DNA of 64,000 nucleotides from Ruegeria halocynthiae (GTDB lineage Bacteria > Pseudomonadota > Alphaproteobacteria > Rhodobacterales > Rhodobacteraceae), in assembly GCF_000743705.1 (NCBI RefSeq), contig NZ_JQEZ01000001.1:364070-428069 (forward strand), in the 5' to 3' direction. The notes beneath the pieces were generated by a model. That model was not told where the DNA came from. It made no database searches and saw only the letters and a list, made by a program, of their open reading frames with translations. This document shows, in pieces, positions 44,469-53,815 of the stretch; the stretch's first letter is position 1; each line of letters starts with the position of its first letter. The translations under genes were made by a program, and so were the position numbers.

Positions 44469-45584
44469 TCACCCGCGCAGGCGGTCGCGATGCCGGGCCA
44501 GCCAATGCGCAAGCGACAACAGCGGCAAATCCTTGAATTCGTTATTGTCCACCCTGCCCATGAACGTCGCATAGGGCATGATCTGTGTGCGGATATCCTC
44601 GCCCTCAGAGGCGAGCCCGCCGTTGTCGATCACCTTGGTCAAATCTGCCAACCCGACATAAAGGTGAATATACTCGGTCGATGACCCGCTGGACGAATAC
44701 GCCCCACCCGCATATTCCAGCCCGTTCAACGTAACTTGCGCTTCTTCCTGCGCTTCGCGGTGGGCGGCATCCTCGGGCGTTTCACCGGGGTCAATCATGC
44801 CTGCGACAGGCTCCCACATCCACGGTTCCGGATCGTCGATCAAAAACACCGGGGTGCGGAACTGTTCCAACAGCAAAACCGTGTCACGCACCGGATCATA
44901 GGGCAAAACAACCACAGCGCTGCCTTGCATCAAACCATTTCGGTTAAGAACCCGCCCCATCGAACCATCGTGCTGACGGTGCTGCAAGTCGATTTCTTCA
45001 ATACCGAAATAGTCGACATAGGCCCGCGTTCTGCGATGAACGATCACGTCTTTTTCTATGTCGCGCGGATCATCGGTGCGGCGTTGGCGTGCCGCCAGTT
45101 TGGCCCATGCGCGGGTTCGGATCGACGGAAAGCTGCGGGCGATCGTGCCCGTGTCGACCTTGCCGAAATAGGCCATCACCTCTTGCGCGGCAAGCAGGGT
45201 CAGGTCGCCCCAAACACCTGACCATTCCTGTAACGACCAAGGCTTGCCCGGCGTCCAAAGGCCCGGTTCAGGGTAGAACACCCGGGCCTTGGCCTGCGAC
45301 CCGTCGACCAGATCCACGACCTGCGGGCTCAGGTCGTAGTCAAAACCACCCTCGTAAAACGCCAATCTGTCCAGGTCATCCTGACTGAGGCCTTTCACCA
45401 GCACCCCGGGTGCCAAGCTGCCAGGCTCTTCGACGATCATGGGAAAGGCTTGATCTTTCACCCCATAAACCGCGTGGTCGCGAAGCGTGGCCTCGGATAA
45501 GGTTAGTTGCGATTGCGGACGACCCAACACCAGCTCCAGCAAAGGCTGATGCCTGAGCGTGCCGTAGAAGAAAAGATCAGACAC
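44469..45584 (-). CDS. trgB: TrgB: gamma-glutamylcyclotransferase-like/Nudix fusion
   Basis: A 371-residue two-domain protein. Residues 1-130 form an AIG2/GGCT-like domain (FFYGTLRHQPLLELVLGR). Residues about 210-365 form an ADP-sugar Nudix hydrolase domain; the Nudix box is nearly complete (GMIDPGE, then HREAQEEAQV, with Q in place of the usual G). Rhodobacter TrgB is the known homologue and is part of a tellurite resistance locus. It lies 30 bp downstream of trgA and 68 bp upstream of cysK, on the same strand. Confidence 0.9.
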   Translation of the reverse strand: MSDLFFYGTLRHQPLLELVLGRPQSQLTLSEATLRDHAVYGVKDQAFPMIVEEPGSLAPGVLVKGLSQDDLDRLAFYEGGFDYDLSPQVVDLVDGSQAKARVFYPEPGLWTPGKPWSLQEWSGVWGDLTLLAAQEVMAYFGKVDTGTIARSFPSIRTRAWAKLAARQRRTDDPRDIEKDVIVHRRTRAYVDYFGIEEIDLQHRQHDGSMGRVLNRNGLMQGSAVVVLPYDPVRDTVLLLEQFRTPVFLIDDPEPWMWEPVAGMIDPGETPEDAAHREAQEEAQVTLNGLEYAGGAYSSSGSSTEYIHLYVGLADLTKVIDNGGLASEGEDIRTQIMPYATFMGRVDNNEFKDLPLLSLAHWLARHRDRLRG

Positions 45585-45614
45585 AGATGTAAATCTCGCT
45601 TTGATTTTACGGCA

Positions 45615-46055
45615 TTACCGCCAGCGGCGGCCAGCCTCTTCGGTTGCGAGCCCCGCGATAAGAGCTCCGATAACCAATGTCCACAGGATTTCCGGCACCA
45701 CAAGCAACTGACCGTAATCCACGCCGATCCGGAATATAGCGATCAGAGCTTCAAACGGGCCGTCATAACGGTGACGCATGGCCTGGCGGAACATCTCATA
45801 GGCGCCTTGAACAAACAGGCCCCAGAACACCAAAGATACCATCCCTGTCAAACCATTGTTAATCGCCGCGACCCAGCCACGCCCGACCCGTTTGCCCATG
45901 ATCTTCCAGCCGCAGATTACCCCCAGGGCCATGTTCACATAAGTGAACCAGCCATAGGCTTTACCTTCTTCCCCGTTGCTGATGATCATGCTTGAAACCA
46001 GAAAGGCCACCACCAGAAGACACAGGGCAGCAACGAGACGCGGGGCGGTGGGCAT
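45615..46055 (-). CDS. trgA: TrgA family membrane protein
   Basis: A 146-residue inner membrane protein with four hydrophobic stretches (about residues 5-27, 37-50, 65-85 and 120-140) and motifs FTYVNMALGVICGWKIMGK and RVGRGWVAAINNGLTG. These resemble TrgA of Rhodobacter, a membrane protein of the tellurite resistance locus of unknown mechanism. It is followed by trgB at 30 bp and preceded by cfa at 16 bp, all in one direction, suggesting one transcript. Confidence 0.88.
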   Translation of the reverse strand: MPTAPRLVAALCLLVVAFLVSSMIISNGEEGKAYGWFTYVNMALGVICGWKIMGKRVGRGWVAAINNGLTGMVSLVFWGLFVQGAYEMFRQAMRHRYDGPFEALIAIFRIGVDYGQLLVVPEILWTLVIGALIAGLATEEAGRRWR

Positions 46056-46071
46056 TCGGAATTTCCGTTAG

Positions 46072-47280
46072 TTAACTAGGTTTTGCTACCGTAATCTGTG
46101 TCACATCGCAGTTACCGGTGTCAAAGGCTGCGCCGCAGGCCGTCAAATAATAATTCCACATGCGGCGGAAACGCTCATCAAAGCCCATTTCAGCTATGTC
46201 GTCCCACTTGTCATTGAACGTCTCGTACCAACGGCGCAGTGTTTGGTCGTAGCTTTTGCCGAATTCCTTGCTTTGCACAACGCTCAGACCCGCTTGTGCA
46301 ACCTGTTCTTTCAGGACTGAGGGCGCAGGCAACATGCCACCCGGAAAGATATATTTCTGTATGAAATCAACGCCGTTCCTATAGATATCCCATCTATGCT
46401 CGGCTACGGTGATGATTTGCAAAGTGGCTTGCGCGCCGGGCTTCAACCGCTCACGGACGGCTTCGAAATAGACCGGCCAGTACTTTTGCCCGACGGCCTC
46501 GAACATCTCGATCGAGGCGATGCCGTCATATTGGCCCCGTTCGTCGCGATAATCCTGCAACTTGAATTCAACCATATCAGAAAGCCCTGCGTTTTCTATA
46601 CGTTGCTGGGCAAACTTTAACTGCTCCTGACTGATCGTCAAACCTGTGACCCTAAGGCCACGCTCTTTTGCGGCGTATTCGGCGAACCCGCCCCACCCGC
46701 AGCCAATCTCAAGGATATGATCGCCCGGTTTCACGCCCATTTCATCGACAAGGCTGGCGTATTTGGCGGTTTGCGCGCGTTCCAGGCTTTCCTGACCCGT
46801 TTCAAAAAGAGCGCTGGAATAGGTCATGGTATCATCCAGCCACAAGGCATAGAAATCATTACCCAAATCGTAATGGTACGAGATATTTTTCCGCGCCTGT
46901 CTGCGGTTGTTGCGGTGCAGCCAGAACCGCAGGCGTTCGTAGGCCTGCACCAACAGCTTGCCCGTAAAATCATCGTAAACGGTCTCTGTCCCCAGATGCA
47001 CCAGATCCATGAAGGACCGCAGGTCGGGCGTGCTCCAATCCCCCTCCAGATAGGCGTCGGAAAACCCAAGCTCACCTTCGCGTATCAACCGGGCGAAGAC
47101 ATCCGGATTGTGAACGTCAATGCGCGCCATGGGTCCGGGTTTGACGCCCTCGCTGCGGAACACGCGTCCATCGGGCAGCGCAATGTCCAGCCGACCGGAT
47201 TCCATCCGGTTCAGCATTTTCAGAACCTGCGAGAAATATCTGGGCAGACCTTTCTGCCCTTCGGTGCTCGTAAGGATCAT
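46072..47280 (-). CDS. cfa: Cyclopropane-fatty-acyl-phospholipid synthase
   Basis: A 402-residue SAM-dependent enzyme that adds a methylene bridge to unsaturated acyl chains of membrane lipids. The SAM-binding motif ILEIGCGWGGFAEYAA lies near residue 185, preceded by YHYDLGNDFYALWLDDTMTYS and followed by VTGLTISQEQL and a catalytic-region SIEMFEAVGQKYWP. ATG 47280 is chosen because GGGAGG lies 6 bases before it; TTG 47337 would only add a non-conserved tail. It precedes trgA in the same direction. Confidence 0.93.
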   Translation of the reverse strand: MILTSTEGQKGLPRYFSQVLKMLNRMESGRLDIALPDGRVFRSEGVKPGPMARIDVHNPDVFARLIREGELGFSDAYLEGDWSTPDLRSFMDLVHLGTETVYDDFTGKLLVQAYERLRFWLHRNNRRQARKNISYHYDLGNDFYALWLDDTMTYSSALFETGQESLERAQTAKYASLVDEMGVKPGDHILEIGCGWGGFAEYAAKERGLRVTGLTISQEQLKFAQQRIENAGLSDMVEFKLQDYRDERGQYDGIASIEMFEAVGQKYWPVYFEAVRERLKPGAQATLQIITVAEHRWDIYRNGVDFIQKYIFPGGMLPAPSVLKEQVAQAGLSVVQSKEFGKSYDQTLRRWYETFNDKWDDIAEMGFDERFRRMWNYYLTACGAAFDTGNCDVTQITVAKPS

Positions 47281-47382
47281 CCGCCCTCCCATTTGCGGTT
47301 GTAGGATAAAGCTAGGGCGAGTTTCCGTTTCTGGCAAGTTTTCAGTTCCTTACCGGCTTTTCGGCCAGTTCAGGCTGGCAGG

Positions 47383-48609
47383 TTACAAAACGTCGTCAAG
47401 CGCGTTCAGCAGCTGATCAACTTCTTGCCGGGACGTATAATGGGTAAAGCTGATGCGCAGCACGCCCTGACCCAGATCGACGCCCATGGCCTGAAGCGGG
47501 CGAACGGCATAGAAATCGCCTCCGCCTGCCATGACCCCGTGCTGTACCAGTTCTGCGGCCACTGTTTCAGCGTTTCGGTCAAGTGAAAGCGCAACCGTGG
47601 GCGCGCGCCGGGAGGCGTCGGATGTGCCAATCAAACGCACCGCGTTACGATCTTTGACCGCGTCAAGCACTGGCTGCAGCAAAGCGACCTCTTGCGCGCG
47701 CATCAGATCATGTACGAACGCCCCGCGTTCGGTTGCGTTGGTCTTGGGGCCGTTGTGATGATCACACAATTGATCAACATAATCGGCCATTCCCGCACTG
47801 GCCGCGATCTGCGCATGGTCCGGTCCGGCCGGTGTAAACCGTTTGTACAAAACGTCGCCGTTGAAGGAATGCGCCTGATTTGGCAGCAGCTCTGCCAGGG
47901 CGCGGCGCACCACCATGCAGCCTTGATGCGGGCCATAGGTTTTATAGGCTGAAAACAAGTAGATATCCGGCCCAAGGTCGCCTACATTCGGAAAACCGTG
48001 CGGCGCATATGACACGCCGTCAACGCATACAAATGCCCCCGCAGCGTGGGCGATCGCGGTGATCTCGGTGACCGGATTGATCTCTCCGACCACGTTGGAG
48101 CAGTGCGGAAAACAGACAAGCCGCACTTTTTCGTCCAGAATGTTTTCCAGATCACGCGGATTCAACGATCCGGTTTCCGGATCAATCTGCCATTCGCGCA
48201 CCTCGATGCCATCATCAGCCAACCGCCGCCACGGGCCAGAGTTCGCCTCGTGGTCCTGATTGGTTACGACGATGACCTCACCCGGCTGCATCCACTGACG
48301 AAAAGCCTGTGCCAGAACATAGGTGTTCTGCGTGGTCGATGGCCCAAAGCTCAGCTCATCGGTGTCCACGCCCAGGATCGCGGCCATGCGTATCCGGGCC
48401 TCGTCCATCTCTTTGCCCGCAAGGCGGCTGGCGTCATAGGGGCCATATGGCTGGACTTTGCGTTGCGTGTAGAACCGCGTCAGCCGATCAAGAACCGGCT
48501 TGCAAGTATATGAGCCACCAGCGTTTTCAAAGAATGCCTGACCTTGCAGTGTGGGCTCGGAAAAGGCAGGGAACTGGGACCTGACAAAGTTGATATCCAG
48601 AATGCTCAT
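47383..48609 (-). CDS. Class V aminotransferase (cysteine desulfurase-like)
   Basis: A 408-residue PLP enzyme of the class V family (CsdA/SufS relatives). ENAGGSYTCKPV at the N-terminus, HEANSGPW with the PLP-stacking His, DGVSYAPHGFPNVG with the PLP Asp, and the PLP Lys in LFSAYKTYGPHQG are visible. No SufE/IscU partner is near, so sulfur transfer is uncertain. AAGGAG lies 8 bases before ATG 48609. The leader carries a hairpin and a 15-codon ORF with its own ribosome site, described separately. Confidence 0.9.
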   Translation of the reverse strand: MSILDINFVRSQFPAFSEPTLQGQAFFENAGGSYTCKPVLDRLTRFYTQRKVQPYGPYDASRLAGKEMDEARIRMAAILGVDTDELSFGPSTTQNTYVLAQAFRQWMQPGEVIVVTNQDHEANSGPWRRLADDGIEVREWQIDPETGSLNPRDLENILDEKVRLVCFPHCSNVVGEINPVTEITAIAHAAGAFVCVDGVSYAPHGFPNVGDLGPDIYLFSAYKTYGPHQGCMVVRRALAELLPNQAHSFNGDVLYKRFTPAGPDHAQIAASAGMADYVDQLCDHHNGPKTNATERGAFVHDLMRAQEVALLQPVLDAVKDRNAVRLIGTSDASRRAPTVALSLDRNAETVAAELVQHGVMAGGGDFYAVRPLQAMGVDLGQGVLRISFTHYTSRQEVDQLLNALDDVL

Positions 48610-48635
48610 GGCACGTCTCTCCTTGATCATGCGCG

Positions 48636-48683
48636 TCAATCCATGAGGTGCCCGAGCATGATTTCGGAACCCTCAGAAACCAT
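48636..48683 (-). CDS. Possible 15-aa leader peptide
   Basis: A short ORF encoding MVSEGSEIMLGHLMD, with GGAAGA 8 bases before its ATG, ends 27 bases before the aminotransferase start. Together with the upstream hairpin (48702-48724) this resembles an attenuator leader. There is no obvious run of control codons, so the effector cannot be guessed. Chance is possible. Confidence 0.35.
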   Translation of the reverse strand: MVSEGSEIMLGHLMD

Positions 48684-48701
48684 GGCAGGTCTTCCAGCCG
48701 A

Positions 48702-48724
48702 GCGGGCACTTGTTTGGTGCCCGC
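48702..48724 (-). promoter_or_regulatory. Leader hairpin upstream of the class V aminotransferase
   Basis: GCGGGCAC (48702-48709) pairs perfectly with GTGCCCGC (48717-48724) around a 7-base loop. It is 93 bases upstream of the aminotransferase ATG, before the possible leader peptide. It could be part of an attenuator or a terminator for a transcript coming from pyrH. Confidence 0.45.
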
Positions 48725-48811
48725 AGTTCACGCGCCGTCATCGCGGGAACGGCGTCAAATTGCCCAGCCGCTTTGCATTCGTCAAGCACCCGATGCGACG
48801 GTTGAAAAAGA

Positions 48812-48839
48812 AAAAGCCGGGCGCGATGACCCGGCTTTA
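48812..48839 (-). terminator. Rho-independent terminator after pyrH
   Basis: Read on the minus strand, AAAGCCGGG and CCCGGCTTT form a 9-bp stem followed by a T-rich run (TTTTTCTTTTTC). It begins 21 bases after the pyrH stop codon. Confidence 0.9.
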
Positions 48840-48859
48840 CAGAACGTGCTGAGCGCAGC

Positions 48860-49612
48860 TTAGCCCTGGACTTTGGTATAGGTCCCCTCACCCGCCAGGA
48901 TCCCACGGAAACCGCCGGGTTCGTCCAGCCCAAAGACGATCAGCGGCAGGTTGTTATCCCGTGCCAGCGCGATGGCCGAGGCATCCATGACCCGCAGGCG
49001 TTTCGCAAGAATGTCGTCATAGCTGACTGAGTCGTACCGCACCGCGTCCGCGTGTTCCTTGGGGTCTTTGTCGTAGATGCCGTCCACCCCGTTTTTGCCC
49101 ATGAAGATCGCCTCGCACGCCATTTCATTGGCGCGCAGCGTCGCGGCGGTGTCAGTGGTGAAATACGGGTTGCCGGTCCCGGCGGCAAAGATACAAACCC
49201 GCTTTTTCTCAAGATGGCGGACGGCGCGACGGCGGATATAGGGCTCGCAAACCTCATCCATGCGAATGGCCGAGATGACACGGGTGAACACGCCGACCTC
49301 TTCCAGCGCGGATTGCATTCCCAGCGCGTTCATGACCGTTGCCAGCATACCCATATAGTCTGCGGTGGTCCGCTCCATCCCCTGCGCCGAGCCGCTGAGA
49401 CCCCGGAAAATATTGCCGCCGCCGATCACCATGCAGATCTCGACACCCAGATCGTGCACCGATTTGACCTCTTGCGCGATGCGCTGGACGGTGGGCGGAT
49501 GCAGGCCGAATCCCTGATCCCCCATCAATGCTTCGCCGGAAATCTTTAGCATCACACGTTTATACGTTGTTTTAGGGGTTTCGGTCGTGTCGGTTGTGGG
49601 GGAAAGGCTCAT
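48860..49612 (-). CDS. pyrH: UMP kinase
   Basis: A 250-residue amino-acid-kinase-fold enzyme that phosphorylates UMP to [28 protein letters not shown], the [15 protein letters not shown] motif and [11 protein letters not shown] are diagnostic. The first 15 residues (Thr/Pro-rich) are an extension seen in related species. A strong terminator follows directly, so frr, which often follows pyrH, is not linked here. The gene is divergent from miaA. Confidence 0.97.
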   Translation of the reverse strand: MSLSPTTDTTETPKTTYKRVMLKISGEALMGDQGFGLHPPTVQRIAQEVKSVHDLGVEICMVIGGGNIFRGLSGSAQGMERTTADYMGMLATVMNALGMQSALEEVGVFTRVISAIRMDEVCEPYIRRRAVRHLEKKRVCIFAAGTGNPYFTTDTAATLRANEMACEAIFMGKNGVDGIYDKDPKEHADAVRYDSVSYDDILAKRLRVMDASAIALARDNNLPLIVFGLDEPGGFRGILAGEGTYTKVQG

Positions 49613-49709
49613 ATTGCGCTCCGGGCTGGCACGGGTTTATTTTCCGGCGCAAAATGAAGCAAAACCGCCGCAGGTTCAATGCGGATGGTCAGGATTGAGG
49701 CAACCCCAG

Positions 49710-50603
49710 ATGGTCAGTACCGCAACAACGCAAATTTGGGACCGCCTGCCCCCCATTCCCGACGGCGTACCGGTTCTGATCGCGGGGCCGACTGCGTCCG
49801 GCAAATCCGCGCTTGCCTTGCAGATCGCCGAGAATTTCGGCGGTGTCATCATCAACGCGGATGCCAGTCAGGTCTATGACTGCTGGCGCGTGATCTCGGC
49901 CCGACCATCGGTCGCGGAAGAAACCTGCGCGCCGCACCTGCTGTATGGCCATGTCGCCTATGATCAGGAATATTCCACGGGTCATTGGCTGCGCGAGGTG
50001 AAGCCGCTTTTGTCTGGCAGTCAACGCCCGATCATCGTTGGCGGCACCGGATTGTACTTTACTGCGCTGACCGAAGGGATGGCGGACATTCCCGCCACGC
50101 CGCCCACCATTCGCGCCCAGGGGGATCAGCTTGACCTGCAAACGTTGATTGACGGGGTGGATGCCCAGACGCTGGGACGTATCGACACCAACAACCGTGC
50201 CCGCGTTCAGCGCGCGTGGGAGGTGCAGCAAGCCACCGGACACAGCCTGGCCGCGTGGCAGGCCCAGACGCCACCGCCGGTATTGAACCCCGCTGACACC
50301 GTGCCGATCGTGTTTGACGTGGACAAACAATGGCTTTTGGACCGTATCACCCGCCGCTTTGATCAGATGCTGGACAATGGCGCGCTGCAAGAGGTCGAGG
50401 CGATGCGCCAGCTCTATGATCCGTCGCTACCGTCCTTCAAGGCCATTGGCGTGCCCGAATTGATGGCCCATCTGGATGGCCGGATGACGCTGGACGCAGC
50501 CCGAGAGCGTGCAACCATCGCGACCCGTCAGTTTGCCAAACGCCAACGCACATGGTTTCGCGCCCGGATGAAGAACTGGTATCAGTTAGAGATATCAAAG
50601 TGA
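49710..50603 (+). CDS. miaA: tRNA dimethylallyltransferase
   Basis: A 297-residue enzyme that isopentenylates A37 of tRNAs reading UNN codons. The P-loop [13 protein letters not shown] lies near residues 24-36, followed by [21 protein letters not shown] and the C-terminal [13 protein letters not shown] motif. ATG 49710 is preferred because TGAGG lies 10 bases upstream and the 41 codons before it (from 49587) overlap pyrH regulatory DNA. Divergent from pyrH. Confidence 0.95.
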   Translation: MVSTATTQIWDRLPPIPDGVPVLIAGPTASGKSALALQIAENFGGVIINADASQVYDCWRVISARPSVAEETCAPHLLYGHVAYDQEYSTGHWLREVKPLLSGSQRPIIVGGTGLYFTALTEGMADIPATPPTIRAQGDQLDLQTLIDGVDAQTLGRIDTNNRARVQRAWEVQQATGHSLAAWQAQTPPPVLNPADTVPIVFDVDKQWLLDRITRRFDQMLDNGALQEVEAMRQLYDPSLPSFKAIGVPELMAHLDGRMTLDAARERATIATRQFAKRQRTWFRARMKNWYQLEISK

Positions 50604-50907
50604 TATAAGTCATACTCACGTCATCGTTCTGAAGATAATCTGCACCAAAACCCCGTGCTCGGACACCATGGATTCTGACCGAATCCGTGGGTGTATTTCC
50701 ATGAAGAACAAACAAGCTGCCGGTATTCGCCAGTGTATTGGGCGATAAACTCATATCCCCAATGTCGTTTTTGTACCACGGATGACGATTTCGAACATTG
50801 ACGTCACCCAGTTTCTGGTGCGGAATAGGCGGATGGGGATAATCAGAATCCAAGAAAAGCAAACCCACGAACCTGCCGCCCGGCGTAAACGGGCTTGATA
50901 GGTTCAA
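50437..50907 (-). other. Open minus-strand frame, possible gene remnant
   Basis: The 346-bp gap between miaA and the next operon contains a minus-strand frame that is open from 50934 and has protein-like composition (FTPGGRFVGLLFLDSDYPHP, NDIGDMSLSPNTLANTGSLF, VRIHGVRARGFGADYLQNDD). It runs on into the antisense of miaA, which is not credible as coding. The only in-frame start is TTG 50907, without a ribosome site. It may be a decayed or shortened gene; no family recognised. Nothing else is seen in the gap except the ribosome site of the following gene. Confidence 0.3.
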
Positions 50908-50949
50908 CGCTTCATCAAGAAAAAAACTCTGTCACAGGGAGAAACATTA

Positions 50950-52620
50950 ATGGAAAATCAAACCATGACCGGAGCACCGGTGCACTGGGCGGCCGAAATG
51001 CACGCCCAAGAGTATCGGGACGGAAAGCTGAGCAGACGCGAGTTTCTGACCCGCTCCACCAGCTTGGGGGTAACAGCCGCCGCAGCCTATGGTCTGATCG
51101 GCATGGCCTCGCCTGTCCGCGCCGACGGGGAAGACGTCAGAAAAGAAGGCGGCACCCTGCGCGTTCAGCAAGAAGTGCGCGCGTTGAAGGATCCGCGCAC
51201 CTATGATTGGTCGCAGATCGCCAACGTCACACGCGGCACGCTGGAATACCTGGTCGAATACAACTCGGACGGGACATTTCGCGGCATGTTGCTGGAAGGT
51301 TGGGAAGTCAACGACGACGCCACCGAATATACCCTCAAGGTTCGTCCTGGCGTAACGTGGAACAACGGCGACGACTTTACCGCTGATGATGTGGCTCGAA
51401 ATATCGCACGCTGGTGCGACAAGACGTCGGAAACCAACTCTATGGCCGGTCGTTTCGCGACCCTGATCGACGCGGATTCAGGTCAGGCGATTGAGGGCGC
51501 AATCGAAGTTGTTGATGCGACCACCGTCAAACTGAACCTGCCGACGTCCGACATCTCACTGATCGCGGGAATGTCGGATTATCCGGCCGCAATCGTTCAC
51601 AGCTCGTTCAGCGAAAACGACCTTCTCAATAACGTGGGCACCGGTCCATATCTGGTTGACGAACTGGAAGTCGGCGTTAAGGCAACGCTGGTTCGCAATG
51701 AAGACCACACCTGGTGGGGCGAAGAGGTATTTGGTCGCCCGGCGCTGGATAGCATTGTCTATATCGACTACGGAACCGACCCGTCGGCCTGGTTGGCGGC
51801 GTTGGAATCCGACGAAGTTGACATGCTGTATGAATCGGTTGGTGAATTCATCGACGTGATGGACAGCCTTGGATATGAGAAATCCGAAGTGGTCACCATG
51901 AACACCATCGTGATCCGTCCGAACCAGCTGGCCGAAATTGATGGCAAACGTCCCTACGAGGACAAGCGTGTTCGTCAGGCGCTGCAGATGGCTGTCGACA
52001 ATTCGATCTGTCTTGAGCTGGGTTATGGCGGACGCGGCGTGCCTGCCGAGAACCATCATGTCGGTCCAATCCACCCGGATTACTACGAGTTGCCCAAGCA
52101 GAAGGTTGACCCGGAGGGCGCACGCGCGCTGATGGAAGAGGCCGGTATGGCCGATTTCGAGCATGAGCTGTTGTCAATCGATGACGACTGGCGCCGGAAC
52201 ACCACTGATGCAGTGGCGGCACAGCTTCGTGATGCAGGCATCAAAGTGAAGCGGACCGTGCTGCCGGGCAACACGTTCTGGAATGATTGGGCAAAATACC
52301 CCTACAGCTCGACCAACTGGAACCACCGCCCGCTTGGCGTTCAGATTTGGGCGCTGGCGTACAAATCTGGCGAAGCTTGGAACGAATTCGGTTGGGCCAA
52401 TGCCGAATTTGATGCCCTTCTCGCCGAGGCGCTGTCCATCGCAGATGCAGACAAGCGCCGCGAGATCGTCGCCAAAGGTGAGGCAATGATCCAGGAGGAA
52501 GGCATCTCTGTCCAACCTTACTGGCGCTCGACCTATCGCCACATGAAGGAAGGTCTGGTTGGCACAGCCCAGCACGTGTCTTTCGAACATCACCACTATA
52601 AGTGGGGCTGGGCAGCCTAA
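50950..52620 (+). CDS. ABC transporter substrate-binding protein, family 5, Tat-exported
   Basis: A 556-residue periplasmic binding protein of the peptide/opine/nickel class. A twin-arginine motif, SRREFLTRS (residues about 28-36), precedes a hydrophobic segment and an AxA-type site (SPVRA), so export is by the Tat route. The family core [22 protein letters not shown] lies near 125. GGGAGA precedes ATG 50950. First gene of a five-component operon; ligand unknown (peptide or another bulky solute). Confidence 0.92.
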   Translation: MENQTMTGAPVHWAAEMHAQEYRDGKLSRREFLTRSTSLGVTAAAAYGLIGMASPVRADGEDVRKEGGTLRVQQEVRALKDPRTYDWSQIANVTRGTLEYLVEYNSDGTFRGMLLEGWEVNDDATEYTLKVRPGVTWNNGDDFTADDVARNIARWCDKTSETNSMAGRFATLIDADSGQAIEGAIEVVDATTVKLNLPTSDISLIAGMSDYPAAIVHSSFSENDLLNNVGTGPYLVDELEVGVKATLVRNEDHTWWGEEVFGRPALDSIVYIDYGTDPSAWLAALESDEVDMLYESVGEFIDVMDSLGYEKSEVVTMNTIVIRPNQLAEIDGKRPYEDKRVRQALQMAVDNSICLELGYGGRGVPAENHHVGPIHPDYYELPKQKVDPEGARALMEEAGMADFEHELLSIDDDWRRNTTDAVAAQLRDAGIKVKRTVLPGNTFWNDWAKYPYSSTNWNHRPLGVQIWALAYKSGEAWNEFGWANAEFDALLAEALSIADADKRREIVAKGEAMIQEEGISVQPYWRSTYRHMKEGLVGTAQHVSFEHHHYKWGWAA

Positions 52621-52639
52621 GTCCTGCCAGTCAATTAAC

Positions 52640-52663
52640 GGGGGCGCCTGATACGGGCGCCCC
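52640..52663 (+). other. Stem-loop between binding protein and permease genes
   Basis: GGGGCGCC (52641-52648) pairs with GGCGCCCC (52656-52663), followed by TTT. It sits 20 bases after the stop of the binding protein. It probably stabilises that message and partly terminates it, keeping permease expression low. Confidence 0.7.
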
Positions 52664-52756
52664 TTTCCAGCCGCAGACAGGCCGACATGGGGTCGGGTGT
52701 CCGAGGCCAGAATATGGTCCAATGATCTGCGGAACACCCGAACAACAGGGGCCATC

Positions 52757-53803
52757 ATGGGACTATTCATCCTCCGACGGTTTGGCGTCATGCTGTTAAC
52801 AGCATTATGTCTGACCTTCGTGGTCTTCTTTCTGACCAATCTTTATCCGAACCTTGAAAAGCTTGCCAAAACGCAAGGCAACCAGCGTATGTCCGACGAA
52901 CAGGTCGAGGCGTGGCTTGACAATCGCGGTTATCTGCAGCCCACGCTGGTCAAATACGGTCAGTGGCTGGGCGTCGCGCCTGGCTATCAAAAGGTCATGA
53001 ACGACGGCAATGTGGTGGGCACCTGTACCCGCCCCGGATCGACGGCTGAGAACACCCCCAGGTTCTGCGGTGTTTTGCAGGGCGATTGGGGATATTCGAC
53101 CGTCTTCAAGGATGAGGTCGGCAAGATTGTCGGCAAGCGTCTGGCCAACACCGGCTATCTGATGTTCTGGGTTCTTGTTCTGATGGTGCCCACCGCGCTG
53201 TTGGTGGGCGTTCTGGCCGGGATGCGCGAAGGTTCGGCGCTGGACCGGTCGCTGTCGACGTTTTCGATCATCACCACGGCGACACCGGAATATGTTTCGG
53301 GCGTGATCTTCATTGCGATTTTCACCTCGTCGACCGTAGGTCTGAAGTGGTTCAAGGGCACCGCGACACAGGCGATGGACAACCCGACGTTCGAAAACTT
53401 TTTCCTGCCGGTTCTGACCATCGCCTTGTACGGCATGGGATACATTGCACGTATGACCCGCGCTTCGATGACCGAGGTGATGACCGCGCAATATATCCGG
53501 ACTGCCCGACTGAAAGGTGTGTCTTTTACCAACATCGTCACGAAACACGCGCTGCGCAACGCGCTGATCGCGCCGTTCACCGTCATCATGTTGCAGTTCC
53601 CATGGTTGCTGAATGGTGTGGTGATCGTCGAGACCCTGTTCAACTACAAGGGCTTTGGCTGGGCGCTGGTTCAGGCGGCGGGCAACAATGACATTCAGCT
53701 GTTGCTGGCGATTTCGGTCGTGTCGGTCTTTGTGGTGCTGGTGACGCAGCTGATCTCGGATATCGGCTATGTCTACCTCAACCCGCGCATTCGCATTTCT
53801 TAA
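52757..53803 (+). CDS. ABC transporter permease, DppB-like
   Basis: A 348-residue permease with the DppB/OppB layout: an N-terminal helix (FILRRFGVMLLTALCLTFVVFFL), a periplasmic domain of about 90 residues containing two Cys (TCTRPGS and RFCGVLQGDWG), then five helices with the EAA loop YIRTARLKGVSFTNIVTKHALRNAL. AGGGG lies 7 bases before ATG 52757; the frame extends to 52697 without a ribosome site. The following permease starts 12 bp downstream. Confidence 0.93.
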   Translation: MGLFILRRFGVMLLTALCLTFVVFFLTNLYPNLEKLAKTQGNQRMSDEQVEAWLDNRGYLQPTLVKYGQWLGVAPGYQKVMNDGNVVGTCTRPGSTAENTPRFCGVLQGDWGYSTVFKDEVGKIVGKRLANTGYLMFWVLVLMVPTALLVGVLAGMREGSALDRSLSTFSIITTATPEYVSGVIFIAIFTSSTVGLKWFKGTATQAMDNPTFENFFLPVLTIALYGMGYIARMTRASMTEVMTAQYIRTARLKGVSFTNIVTKHALRNALIAPFTVIMLQFPWLLNGVVIVETLFNYKGFGWALVQAAGNNDIQLLLAISVVSVFVVLVTQLISDIGYVYLNPRIRIS

Positions 53804-53815
53804 GGGAGATAGAAC

